A stretch of 64,000 bases of DNA from Pseudomaricurvus sp965656525. Its GTDB lineage: Bacteria; Pseudomonadota; Gammaproteobacteria; Pseudomonadales; Cellvibrionaceae. The stretch covers positions 62,001 to 126,000 of the forward strand of contig CBFHKY010000010.1 of NCBI GenBank assembly GCA_965656525.1. Direction: 5' to 3'. Of the stretch, positions 17,073 through 26,091 are shown in pieces. The position numbers and the translations under genes were made by a program. The notes under the pieces are model-generated. The model had not been told where the DNA came from and searched no databases. It saw only the letters and a list, made by a program, of their open reading frames with translations. Position 1 is the stretch's first letter. Each line of letters starts with the position of its first letter.

Positions 17073-19073
17073 ATGGATTTTTTTCAACATCAGGATCAAG
17101 CCCGCAAGCAAACTCGGTATCTTTTATTATTGTTTAGCTTGGCCATTATCAGCCTGATTGTAATTACTTCACTGTTTATTGCGGTCATTCTCTACTTCAG
17201 CGACAGCTACACCGGCTATGTGTCCAGCCAGATGATCAATGATGGCACGCCGCTTTTATGGCAGCTACTAAGCACAAAATTGGTGGCCAGTGTGGCAGCC
17301 GTTGTACTGATTGTAGTGGCCATGGGCAGCCTTTTTAAATGGGTGCAGTTATCCGCTGGCGGGAGTCGTGTTGCACTGAGTCTAGGTGGACGCCGAGTAC
17401 TGCCCAACACCGCTGAGCCTGACGAACGCCAATTGTTGAATGTGGTAGAAGAAATGGCCATTGCGTCTGGCACACCTGTACCACCGGTTTATCTGCTAGA
17501 CCAAGCAGGGATTAACGCGTTTGCAGCCGGTAATAGCGTGCAAGATGCTGTTATTGGTGTGACTCGAGGCTGCATGACTTCCCTCAGTCGCGATGAATTA
17601 CAAGGCGTAATTGCCCATGAGTTCAGCCATATTCTGCACGGCGACATGGGAATTAACATGCGTCTGATCGGTGTATTGCACGGTATTTTGGCCATCGGCT
17701 TGATTGGGTCGATGTTGATGCGCTCTGGGGTTTATTCCAGTTACGGCTACCGCCGTCGCAACAACGACCGTGACTCTGGTGGTATTTTGCTCGTAGGACT
17801 AGGCTTAGTGGTGATCGGTTATTGCGGTACTTTTTTTGGTAACTTAATCAAAGCTGCTGTCAGTCGACAACGAGAATTTTTAGCCGATGCGGCTGCCGTT
17901 CAATTTACCCGCAACGCCGACGGAATCAGCGGCGCATTACAAAAAATTGGCGGTTTCAGCCAAGGCGCACAAATCCAGCATTCACAAGTTGAACAGTTCA
18001 GCCACATGTATTTTGGCAATGCCTTAAGCAATAGCTTTGGTGGATTACTATCGACTCACCCGCCGTTAGAAACACGGATTAAACGTATCACGCCAAACTG
18101 GAATGGCCGTTTCCCCGTTATCGCCACCCCAAAGACTTCATCGTTCAACCACAGTCATATCAGCAGCGCTAATATCGCCAGTGCCAGTGTTGCCAGCGCC
18201 AATGCTGCCAGTACCGCAACAGCAATGAGCCCCAGCAATCCACAGCAACCACATCACGCTCACGATGCAAGCCAAAGCAACAGCGATATCATATCTCATG
18301 TGGGCACGCCTACCGCAGAGCACGTTGCTTATGCCACAGCATTACTGCAGTCTTTAGAGACTTCAGTGAAGCAAGCCGCTCATGACCCATTCAGCGCCAG
18401 AGCCGTGGTTTATTGCTTATTGATACAGGAAGGCGAGCACTGCGCAAAACAATGGCAACAACTGGAAAGCCGAGCTCACCCGGTGACGTTAAAATTCACT
18501 AAAGAACTCTACCCGACGATTCACCGGCTTACGCGTCAACAACGCCTACCATTGATTGAGCTTTGTGTGCCGGCTTTAAAAGAATTATCCTCGTCGCAAC
18601 ACGACGTCTTTAAGCAAAATGTGATCGCGCTGATAAAAGCGGATCACCACGTGGATATTTTTGAGTGGGCTCTGTATCGGCTGTTAGTGAATGCCTTAGA
18701 GCCCAGCAAGCGTTTAATGGAAAAAACCGTAGCCTTAAAATATCTAGCTGTGCCCTGTCAGCAACTGTTAAGCACATTGGCAACCGCTGGGCACGAGACA
18801 GAAGCCCCCGCTGTGCAAGCGTATAAACAGGCGATGCAACAACTGGGGTTCAGTAATTTGCCTCTGCTTGGGAGTGGGGCGATCTCCCTGCCCATGCTCG
18901 ATAGCGCCATCAAACAATTGCAGCACATTAAGCCGCTCCAAAAGCCTCAATTGCTAAAAGTTCTGCTGCAATGTGTTCAGCATGACGAAAAAATTCAAGC
19001 CGAGGAATATGAACTGTTTCGCGCCATTGCCGACTGCCTTAATTGTCCAATGCCTCCGCTTTTGAACCATTGA
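17073..19073 (+). CDS. M48 family membrane metalloprotease with long C-terminal extension
   Basis: A 666-residue protein. Two membrane helices are at about 18-42 and 68-88. The HtpX-like M48 domain has zinc ligands HEFSH at 182-186 and the downstream Glu in REFLADAAAV, and it closes with STHPPLETRI near 330. Two further hydrophobic segments flank the catalytic region. Beyond about residue 350 there is an Ala/Ser/Asn-rich linker, then about 270 residues of helical sequence with no recognised domain. Typical HtpX is about 290 residues, so half of this protein is extra. The LemA partner lies 69 bases upstream. Confidence 0.88.
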   Translation: MDFFQHQDQARKQTRYLLLLFSLAIISLIVITSLFIAVILYFSDSYTGYVSSQMINDGTPLLWQLLSTKLVASVAAVVLIVVAMGSLFKWVQLSAGGSRVALSLGGRRVLPNTAEPDERQLLNVVEEMAIASGTPVPPVYLLDQAGINAFAAGNSVQDAVIGVTRGCMTSLSRDELQGVIAHEFSHILHGDMGINMRLIGVLHGILAIGLIGSMLMRSGVYSSYGYRRRNNDRDSGGILLVGLGLVVIGYCGTFFGNLIKAAVSRQREFLADAAAVQFTRNADGISGALQKIGGFSQGAQIQHSQVEQFSHMYFGNALSNSFGGLLSTHPPLETRIKRITPNWNGRFPVIATPKTSSFNHSHISSANIASASVASANAASTATAMSPSNPQQPHHAHDASQSNSDIISHVGTPTAEHVAYATALLQSLETSVKQAAHDPFSARAVVYCLLIQEGEHCAKQWQQLESRAHPVTLKFTKELYPTIHRLTRQQRLPLIELCVPALKELSSSQHDVFKQNVIALIKADHHVDIFEWALYRLLVNALEPSKRLMEKTVALKYLAVPCQQLLSTLATAGHETEAPAVQAYKQAMQQLGFSNLPLLGSGAISLPMLDSAIKQLQHIKPLQKPQLLKVLLQCVQHDEKIQAEEYELFRAIADCLNCPMPPLLNH

Positions 19074-19281
19074 TTCACAGGTAACCGTTGATAAGCAGAC
19101 AAACAAGAATTCAATACCAATAAAACCATAAATGCATGTGTGGCAGCGCTATTGTATTCACGCTGACACCAACCCGATTAGATTCATAAAACAGCAACAC
19201 ATAATAAAGCTGTATCCGTATCGGCCTGCTATGCTGATACAAGCGACAACAGACCACCATACTTCGCTGGTTTATAATGAC

Positions 19282-22014
19282 ATGAGAATATTGTTACTGC
19301 TTTGCCTCTTTTGGCTGCATACCAACGCTGCAGCTCAAGAGCGTATTTTGTTTGACGGGACGGATGTTGATATCACCTATCAACACTGGTCAGAGCTGAA
19401 TACTGACACCTTGCCCAGCCTTGAAGAACTGGCCAGTAACCTAGACCGTTTTGAGTGGGTGCCCCTGCATCAAAAAGAACATTCGAAGATCTATTCATCC
19501 AACTACATACGAGCCAAAGTACGCGTAAGCTACCGCGGTGAAGATCGCCCCGCGCTGTACATCCCCAATTCCTTTATTCCCGATACTCAAGTGGGCGTGA
19601 TCTACCAAGGTAAGCTGCTGTTATGGAAAACCCTTAACGCACCGCGTGAACTGGCTAACGGTCGTGCTGCACATGCTTATGGACTCACGCTGCTGCCACT
19701 TGATCAACCCGGTGAATATGACTTGCTCCTGAAAGGCAGTACTGTTGGGCATTCGGCCATTTTACGATCGACAAAACTATTATTAGAAGAAGACTTTCTT
19801 TACCACCAACTGCCCCTGCGTACTTCAGTGACGTCTGCCATTTTAGGAGGCACTGCCACCTTTTGGCTGTTGTGCGGCGCGCTGTTATTGTACCGCCGCC
19901 TACCGCGTTACGTGTACGCTCAAATATGCCTGACTGGCGCAGCAGGTACGATTCTCATTCGCGAACGAACATTGGCAGCGCTGTTACCGGCAGACAGTAC
20001 TTGGCTAAGCATTCTTGTATTGCCCTTAATGTTGGCTTTTGTGTATGGGGGCCTCCTGCTATTTACCGCTGAATACACCAAAAGATCAGCACATCAAAAA
20101 GCCAGACGCCTATTAATATTCTGTGGCTGGCTAACGCTCATACCGGGCTTCATCAATGCGGGGTTTCCTATTCGTGAACATGTTGCGGTAGGCATAGTCT
20201 CTTTATTAGCGAGCCAGATCGGTTTGATACTAGCCACCGTCTTATGCTTCCAAGTGGCCTACAATGAAAGCCTGAAAGAAAAGTTTTTTGCCCTTGCGGT
20301 AACGGCACTCACTGTCGTCACGTCTATGAGAACTATCGCCTCTGTCACAGGAAAAAATGCTGACAACACGCTACTTATTTTGTATCTCTGCTTAGAAATA
20401 ATCAGCGCGTATTTTTTTATTGATTATTTGCTCTGGATTACCCAGATGTATGTTAAAGACAAAACGGAACAAGCAGCGAATATTACACGTTTTGATTTGG
20501 TCAGCCGCTTCAGCCACGAGCTGCGCACACCACTGAATGCCGTGATTGGTTTGACCGATTTATTGCGGGAATCAAAAGATACAGCGGCGGTAAAGTCTTA
20601 CGCCAATATGATTCAAACGGCGGGACACTCTCTCTTGAGCTTGGTTAACGACATACTGGATTTTTCAAAGCTGGATTCCTCTCATATTTTATTGGCTCAC
20701 GATAGCTTTCGTATCGATGAAGTCTTAAATTCTATTCTAACAACCTCTCTACCTCGCAGTATGGAGTCTCGCATTAGCATCCGTATTTGCATGGCTCCCA
20801 CTGTACCGTTTTTTCTTCAAGGCGATGCTTTGCGACTGACACAAATCTTAACCAATTTGACCAGCAATGCTCTAAAGTTCAGCCAGCCGGATGATATTAT
20901 TGATATTAAAGTTGAACCCGTTCATACCGAAGGCAATCGTGTGGAGCTGCTATTTTCTGTCATAGATTGCGGCCGTGGTATTCCTGCCGACAAAATAGAC
21001 GGTATCTTCGAGCCGTTTTCACAGGTGGCCGCCGCCGATGGCACCAAACTTCATGGAACAGGCTTAGGGCTACCAATCTGCAAACTGTTGATTGAACAAA
21101 TGGGCGGGCACATACACGTTGTGAGTACCCCACTCAAAGGAACAACCTTCACGTTCAATTTATGCTTCGATCAAGACCCTAACAGCCCTCACCTTAGTGA
21201 CTACCTAAGCCTTCTGAAAAACAAAGAAATCTTGATCATTTCGCAAAAATTATCGATGTATCGCCCGTTCCAGGACTTCATCACATTTTGGGGTGCCAAT
21301 GTGGATAGCATCCATCATTTGACACAAGTCTCAGATAACAAGCAGTACGATCTGATCATTGCAGAAACATTTACTTCTGAAATTTTAGGGCTGGCCGACT
21401 GGCTTAACAAACAACCCCATGACACAGCGATCAATCTTGTAGACATAAAAACGTCTGCTATTCAGGAGCAAATAACGCACCCCAATTTACGTGTTCGTAC
21501 AGGCCCTTCACCGTTATTAAATTCATTAATACACTTTATTCATCATATAACAGGGCAAACATTAGAGCTGCAAGGCCTTGAGGATACATACCAGCTCGAA
21601 AGCCTGAATAATCACCACGTATTGCTGGTAGATGATAATAAAGTAAACCTAATGATTGCCGGTAAACTGTTAGCGTCTTTAGGGGTCACTTACGATTCCG
21701 CTCAAGGCGGCATGGAAGCCCTAGAAAAGCTCTATTCAAACAACAATCACTACAGTTTAGTACTGTTAGATTGTGAAATGCCTGATATCGATGGTTTTGA
21801 AGTGACACGCAGCTGGCGACGGTTTGAAGAAAAAAATCACTCACCGCGATTACCCATCGTTGCCTTAACCGCACACGCGCTAACCGAAGTGAAAGAGGAA
21901 TGCATCGCCGCAGGCATGGACGATGTCATCTATAAACCTATTGGGCGATCCGCACTGGCAAATCTGTTACAAAAACACACCCAAAATATTGTCAAAACAG
22001 AGAATCGCGCATAA
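19282..22014 (+). CDS. 7TMR-DISM hybrid histidine kinase with receiver domain
   Basis: 910 residues from the ATG at 19282, which gives a clean signal peptide (MRILLLLCLFWLHTNAAAQ); the longer reading from 19132 has none. An extracytoplasmic 7TMR-DISM-type sensor (about 20-170) is followed by seven membrane helices (180-395). The HisKA domain carries His412 (FSHELRTPLN). The HATPase domain carries an N-box (NLTSNALKF) and G-boxes (DCGRGIP, HGTGLGLPI). A degenerate receiver follows (about 645-740), then a full receiver with Asp830 (VLLDCEMPD). It is a phosphorelay kinase in the inner membrane. The signal and target regulator are unknown. Confidence 0.9.
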   Translation: MRILLLLCLFWLHTNAAAQERILFDGTDVDITYQHWSELNTDTLPSLEELASNLDRFEWVPLHQKEHSKIYSSNYIRAKVRVSYRGEDRPALYIPNSFIPDTQVGVIYQGKLLLWKTLNAPRELANGRAAHAYGLTLLPLDQPGEYDLLLKGSTVGHSAILRSTKLLLEEDFLYHQLPLRTSVTSAILGGTATFWLLCGALLLYRRLPRYVYAQICLTGAAGTILIRERTLAALLPADSTWLSILVLPLMLAFVYGGLLLFTAEYTKRSAHQKARRLLIFCGWLTLIPGFINAGFPIREHVAVGIVSLLASQIGLILATVLCFQVAYNESLKEKFFALAVTALTVVTSMRTIASVTGKNADNTLLILYLCLEIISAYFFIDYLLWITQMYVKDKTEQAANITRFDLVSRFSHELRTPLNAVIGLTDLLRESKDTAAVKSYANMIQTAGHSLLSLVNDILDFSKLDSSHILLAHDSFRIDEVLNSILTTSLPRSMESRISIRICMAPTVPFFLQGDALRLTQILTNLTSNALKFSQPDDIIDIKVEPVHTEGNRVELLFSVIDCGRGIPADKIDGIFEPFSQVAAADGTKLHGTGLGLPICKLLIEQMGGHIHVVSTPLKGTTFTFNLCFDQDPNSPHLSDYLSLLKNKEILIISQKLSMYRPFQDFITFWGANVDSIHHLTQVSDNKQYDLIIAETFTSEILGLADWLNKQPHDTAINLVDIKTSAIQEQITHPNLRVRTGPSPLLNSLIHFIHHITGQTLELQGLEDTYQLESLNNHHVLLVDDNKVNLMIAGKLLASLGVTYDSAQGGMEALEKLYSNNNHYSLVLLDCEMPDIDGFEVTRSWRRFEEKNHSPRLPIVALTAHALTEVKEECIAAGMDDVIYKPIGRSALANLLQKHTQNIVKTENRA

Positions 22015-22043
22015 TCGCGTAGCCCTTTTAAAGTGCTGAATGA

Positions 22044-24008
22044 TTATCGGCGCTTCAATTTGTAGGCCATTACCGAATCACCCATGGTGGACTGATACAT
22101 ACTGTGGCCACCCGCTGGCACCACAATATATTGCTCACCGTCTACCTCATAACTTATAGGGATCGAAGTGGCCGCTGCGGGCACACTGACTGACCACACC
22201 ACTTCACCCGTCTGTAAATCATAAGCTCTGAACTGATCATCAATGGCATAACCGATAAAGACCAAACCACCAGCCGTAATTAATGGTCCGCCAGCGCCGG
22301 GTAACCCAAAGTTCATTGAACCGGCCATAAAGGATGGCAGCATGTTATCCAAATTGCCCAGCGGTTTATCCCACAATAGTTTGCCGGTGGACATTTCTAC
22401 CGCTGATAACGCCGCCCAGGGTGGTTCTGAGCAAGGCGCACCTAGAAACGACATTAACGGATCTGTTTTCGGTAAGTATTTAGAGCCTTTAACATTAAAC
22501 GTCATTGCCCCTAAACCTTCCACTCGCATGTCTTCCGTCAGCTGCGTGTTTTCTGCTCGAAGTAATGTGAGCACCATTGGTACTCGATTGGAGGGCACCA
22601 CCATAATGTTGTGGTTGGGGTCGTAAGCGCCGCCACCCCAGTTTGGCCCACCACCCATCGAAGGCGACATAACCGTCCCCTGTTCGCTGGGAGGGGTATA
22701 AATAGGCCCGTAGTTCAACTTCTCGATTTTGCGCTTACACAGCCATTTATCCAGAAAAGTAAAACCCCAAGCCTTTTCGGGTGAAAAATTATGATCAGCT
22801 AAAACCGGCATACCCACAGGGAAGGGTTGCGTAGGCGAAAGTACTTCACCGGCCACTTTACCCGCTTGCGGTACAGGCCGCTCCTCTATAGGGATCAAAG
22901 GCTCGCCATTGGCGCGGTTAAAGACGAAGATCATGCCCATTTTGGTGTTTTGCACCAACGCAGGCACCATGTCTCCTTGATAAGGGAAGTCGATCAGCAG
23001 CGGTTGCGACGGAATATCGTAATCAAATACATTATGGTGCACCGTTTGAAAGTGCCAAGCGACTTCACCGGTACTCCCTCGCAGAGCAACCACTGATGAC
23101 GTGTAGAGGTTATCCCCTTCACGATCGCCACCATAAAAATCGCTCGATGAACTGGTAGTGGGTAGGTACACCAAATCAAGGTCGTGATCCACCGACATCG
23201 CGGCCCACACATTGCCGCCGCCAAAACCTTTACCCGAGCCACTTTCCCACGTTGCTGAGGCAGGATCAGTCGGGTCACGCGGTACTGGGTCGAACTCCCA
23301 AAGAGGTTCGCCCGTTTTCGCGTTATAGGCCAATACACGGCCACTAGGAGCTTCTACCCGCTGATTATCAGCAACCACCGAACCTACCACCACCACATCG
23401 TTTACTACGGCAGGTCGCGATGTTGCTTGCACTTCACCAGGAAATACCTCTGCAATGGACGTTGGCATACGTACTTCGCCTGCATCGCCAAAGCGTTCAC
23501 AAGGCTTGCCGTCCTTCGCATCAATCGCCACCAAGCGATAGTCGGCCGTGCCCATCAACAAGCGGGTACGGCAATGCGTTTCCTCTTTGGCCGTTTGATC
23601 CACCCAACTGGCAATACCGCGGCACTTTTTCATGCGCATATCGGGGTCTTTTGGATCATAAGCCCAACGCTCTTCACCGGTTTTCGGGTCCAGCGCGATA
23701 ATCCGACGAGAAGGCGAGCACACCAGCAAGTTACCCTCAATCAAACTGGGCTGATCCTCGAACGCCATAAACTCGCTTGGGGTGAGCTTTCCCGGCACCT
23801 CCCCTGTGTGGTACTCCCACGCAAGGGACAAATCTTGAACGTTATCCCGAGTAATTTGTGACAGTGGGGAATACTTGGTGCCCGTTTGATGTTGGTCGAT
23901 CACTGAATCTGACAGCACTGAAGTACCAGTCAAAAACAAAGCACACGCTATTGCCCACTTAAACAGCGGTACACAGCGTGAAAAAACAGCAGTAGATAGC
24001 AGTTTCAT
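22044..24008 (-). CDS. PQQ-dependent dehydrogenase, periplasmic beta-propeller type
   Basis: A 654-residue protein with a signal peptide (WAIACALFLTGTSVLS) and an eight-bladed quinoprotein propeller. Repeats carry the tryptophan-docking pattern (TGEERWAYD, TGEPLWEFD, TGEVAWHFQTVHHN, TGEVVWSV). The GMIFVFNRANGEPLIPIEERPVPQ region is close to glucose/quinate-type membrane dehydrogenases, but the five N-terminal membrane helices of those enzymes are missing. It would oxidise a sugar or alcohol in the periplasm. There is no heme motif. No PQQ synthesis genes are in the window. It converges with the hybrid kinase, 29 bases apart. Confidence 0.88.
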   Translation of the reverse strand: MKLLSTAVFSRCVPLFKWAIACALFLTGTSVLSDSVIDQHQTGTKYSPLSQITRDNVQDLSLAWEYHTGEVPGKLTPSEFMAFEDQPSLIEGNLLVCSPSRRIIALDPKTGEERWAYDPKDPDMRMKKCRGIASWVDQTAKEETHCRTRLLMGTADYRLVAIDAKDGKPCERFGDAGEVRMPTSIAEVFPGEVQATSRPAVVNDVVVVGSVVADNQRVEAPSGRVLAYNAKTGEPLWEFDPVPRDPTDPASATWESGSGKGFGGGNVWAAMSVDHDLDLVYLPTTSSSSDFYGGDREGDNLYTSSVVALRGSTGEVAWHFQTVHHNVFDYDIPSQPLLIDFPYQGDMVPALVQNTKMGMIFVFNRANGEPLIPIEERPVPQAGKVAGEVLSPTQPFPVGMPVLADHNFSPEKAWGFTFLDKWLCKRKIEKLNYGPIYTPPSEQGTVMSPSMGGGPNWGGGAYDPNHNIMVVPSNRVPMVLTLLRAENTQLTEDMRVEGLGAMTFNVKGSKYLPKTDPLMSFLGAPCSEPPWAALSAVEMSTGKLLWDKPLGNLDNMLPSFMAGSMNFGLPGAGGPLITAGGLVFIGYAIDDQFRAYDLQTGEVVWSVSVPAAATSIPISYEVDGEQYIVVPAGGHSMYQSTMGDSVMAYKLKRR

Positions 24009-24320
24009 AGGAGTTGAACTCAGCGTTTTATCATTATTATCTAGTACGACACAGGCACGTTATTAAGCAGGAGACCCAATACACGAGAGTGGGTGAAATA
24101 CGCATTGTAGGCAGAGGTGCGAGTAAAGGTCAATTCATGTCATGCAGCTGCAGCAAATACTTTTTCTTTCTTCACTTTTAGAAAGCTCGAATTAATGACA
24201 AAACAAAATCCGCTATAACACTACGATCACATCCGCTGTGAAAACCAAAACCGTGGAGCAAAAAAAAAGCCGCGTTCTAACAATAGAAGCGGCCTTTTAA
24301 ACAAATGGCTTTGAGCGGTA
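24009..24320. other. Intergenic region between bacterioferritin and PQQ dehydrogenase
   Basis: It holds the bacterioferritin terminator at 24260-24298 and presumably the promoter of the PQQ dehydrogenase on the minus strand. No gene, repeat or recognisable operator is seen in 24009-24255. Confidence 0.5.
24260..24298 (-). terminator. Intrinsic terminator of the bacterioferritin operon
   Basis: Read on the minus strand: GGCCGCTTCT, a 6-nt loop, AGAACGCGGC with one bulged base, then a run of nine T. It lies about 25 bases after the last bacterioferritin stop. Confidence 0.85.
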
Positions 24321-24806
24321 TTAACCCGCTGGCTTTTCAGCCATCTGAGATTGAATGTAATTGGGTAAACCAATTCTGCCGATCAACCCAACATGCTGCT
24401 CTAACCAATAAATGTGATCCATCTCGGTATCGTTTAGTAGTTCTTCTAGCATCTCACGAGTCACGTAATCACGCTCCTCTTCACAAACCGCAATAACATG
24501 ACGCAAATGCTCGGCAACTTCTTTTTCTGCCTGCAAATCATTTTCCAACATTTGCTTAACATCTGCACCAATGTGAATCGGTGCTCTGGAGGCCGTATCA
24601 GGCTTACCTTCTAAAAACAAAATACGCTCCATGATTTTACGAGTATGATCCGCTTCTTCTTCGATTTCATGGATCAACTGAGCATGCAGCCTTTTCACGC
24701 CCCAATCCTCGTAGATTTTGGCATGGGCCAAATACTGATCCACGGAGCTCAGTTCTAAAGTAAGTTGCTTATTGAGTAGATCGATAACTTTTGTAACACC
24801 TTGCAT
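24321..24806 (-). CDS. bfr: Bacterioferritin, ferroxidase-type subunit
   Basis: A 161-residue bacterioferritin. By alignment to the E. coli numbering all six ferroxidase ligands are present: Glu18, Glu51, His54, Glu94, Glu128 and His131 (the last two shifted by one). The heme-ligand position 52 is Ala, not Met. It should therefore oxidise Fe(II) but not bind the intersubunit heme by itself. The gene is the second of a tandem pair, 4 bases after the upstream partner, so mixed 24-mers are likely. A family-typical ILFLEGKPD follows helix B. Confidence 0.93.
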   Translation of the reverse strand: MQGVTKVIDLLNKQLTLELSSVDQYLAHAKIYEDWGVKRLHAQLIHEIEEEADHTRKIMERILFLEGKPDTASRAPIHIGADVKQMLENDLQAEKEVAEHLRHVIAVCEEERDYVTREMLEELLNDTEMDHIYWLEQHVGLIGRIGLPNYIQSQMAEKPAG

Positions 24807-24810
24807 GATC

Positions 24811-25281
24811 CTACTCCTCCATCATGGTTTGCAAATAATTTTCAATGCCAACATTGCGAATTAAGGATTGCTGGGTTTCAATCCAGTCAACATATTCTTC
24901 TTCATATTCTAAAATGCTTTCCAGCAGTTCACGGCTGACGTAATCTTTTTCTTTCTCACACAGCTCAACCGCATCACGTAACAACGGCAACTGATCCAAC
25001 TCAAAAGCAAGATCACATTGCAGCATTTCTTCCGTGTGCTCGCCAATTCGTAACTTACCCAAATCTTGTAAGTTCGGCAGACCTTCCAAAAACAGAATGC
25101 GTTCAATCAGTTCATCCGCTTGCTTCATGTCCTTGATGGATTTTTTATAGGCTTTTTCATTGAGTTCTTCCAGCCCCCAATTGCGATACATGCGCGCATG
25201 CAAGAAGTACTGATTGATTGAGGTCAGCTCATGAAACAACACTTTATTCAGCATTTTAAGAACGTCGCTGTTACCTTTCAT
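24811..25281 (-). CDS. bfr: Bacterioferritin, heme-binding subunit with degenerate ferroxidase centre
   Basis: A 156-residue bacterioferritin. Met52, the axial heme ligand, is present (IKDMKQAD). Ferroxidase positions are degraded: Glu18, Glu94 and Glu127 remain, but position 51 is Asp, 54 is Gln and 130 is Tyr. It is complementary to the downstream subunit, which has the reverse pattern. A strong AAGGAG site lies 8 bases before the ATG. A Fur-box-like sequence lies about 85-100 bases upstream. Two-gene bacterioferritins with this division of labour are known in some pseudomonads and Neisseria. Confidence 0.93.
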   Translation of the reverse strand: MKGNSDVLKMLNKVLFHELTSINQYFLHARMYRNWGLEELNEKAYKKSIKDMKQADELIERILFLEGLPNLQDLGKLRIGEHTEEMLQCDLAFELDQLPLLRDAVELCEKEKDYVSRELLESILEYEEEYVDWIETQQSLIRNVGIENYLQTMMEE

Positions 25282-25364
25282 AAATCCACTCCTTTTTTGA
25301 GGTTTTAGAAACTTGCCTTAAATTGAAAATAAAGATGTACTTCATAAGACTAGTTCAGCATCGC

Positions 25365-25383
25365 GATAATGAAAATACTATTT
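25365..25383 (-). promoter_or_regulatory. Possible Fur box upstream of the bacterioferritin pair
   Basis: The plus-strand 19-mer starting GATAATGAAAAT agrees with the Fur consensus at about 13 of 19 positions by hand. It lies 84-102 bases before the start codon. Iron control is expected for bacterioferritin, but the region is AT-rich and chance matches are easy. Confidence 0.35.
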
Positions 25384-25485
25384 CATTCTACTAAAAAAAT
25401 CCAATATTCCTTTATTTTTCATATAGTTACTAATGATACTGAGTTGTAATCTTATTTCCGTTTGGTAAAACCTCTCATGCCGATA

Positions 25486-26091
25486 TTAGCGAGTTTTCAG
25501 TACTTGTCGCTGCCCCTGAAACAACAAAATCACCTGCGATGGCTCAAATACAACTAACTCGTGACCGGATGGCAAGCGGCTTTGCAAGCGATATGCAATG
25601 CCATCTATAAATAACTTACTGCGCTCTGGTTGGCCTTCGAAATAGATATAGCCAGTGACTCGATCAGGTGAAAACCATTCCTTTTCGGGTGCGATAGTTT
25701 TAGCGCCGTTAACGTATGTATTTATTTTACGAGTTTCCGTGTCAGATAGTTTCATTTGAGGGGCAGCCGATTTTTGTTCTACCTTTCGGATTTGTTTTTC
25801 AGCGGGGTGTTGATCAACAACGGAAGGTTGCAATATCGACTCAGATAGCGACGTTTGAGGCTCAATAGTTACTGGAATGATGGCCTGATGATCAAAAGGC
25901 CAAATAACATACCTTGCAAGCAACAAGGCCAGCACACTAAGAACACCACCGTAGAGAAAAGCACGCCAGCGCCGACTATGGCCACAAGGGCGATCTGTAT
26001 TCAAGTTTTGAAAAACCGGATGTGTCACTGGAGCCAAAGAAGCTTGTCGATCATGTTCTGCTTTACGCAAAGCACCTAGAATGTAAGACAT
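25486..26091 (-). CDS. gspB: Type II secretion protein GspB
   Basis: A 201-residue inner-membrane protein. The start MSYILGALRKAEHDRQ is the GspB/ExeB hallmark. A membrane helix lies at about 44-64, then a Gln/Ser/Pro-rich linker, and a C-terminal GspB domain (GYIYFEGQPERSKLFIDG). It acts with GspA/ExeA in getting the secretin GspD through and onto peptidoglycan. Start and stop of gspA and gspB share one base (TAATG), so they are translationally coupled. It is the last gene of the T2SS operon. Confidence 0.9.
   Translation of the reverse strand: MSYILGALRKAEHDRQASLAPVTHPVFQNLNTDRPCGHSRRWRAFLYGGVLSVLALLLARYVIWPFDHQAIIPVTIEPQTSLSESILQPSVVDQHPAEKQIRKVEQKSAAPQMKLSDTETRKINTYVNGAKTIAPEKEWFSPDRVTGYIYFEGQPERSKLFIDGIAYRLQSRLPSGHELVVFEPSQVILLFQGQRQVLKTR

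Noticed and set aside
19132..19281. Longer start for the hybrid histidine kinase
   Set aside because: The extra 50 residues hide the signal peptide that begins exactly at the ATG at 19282.
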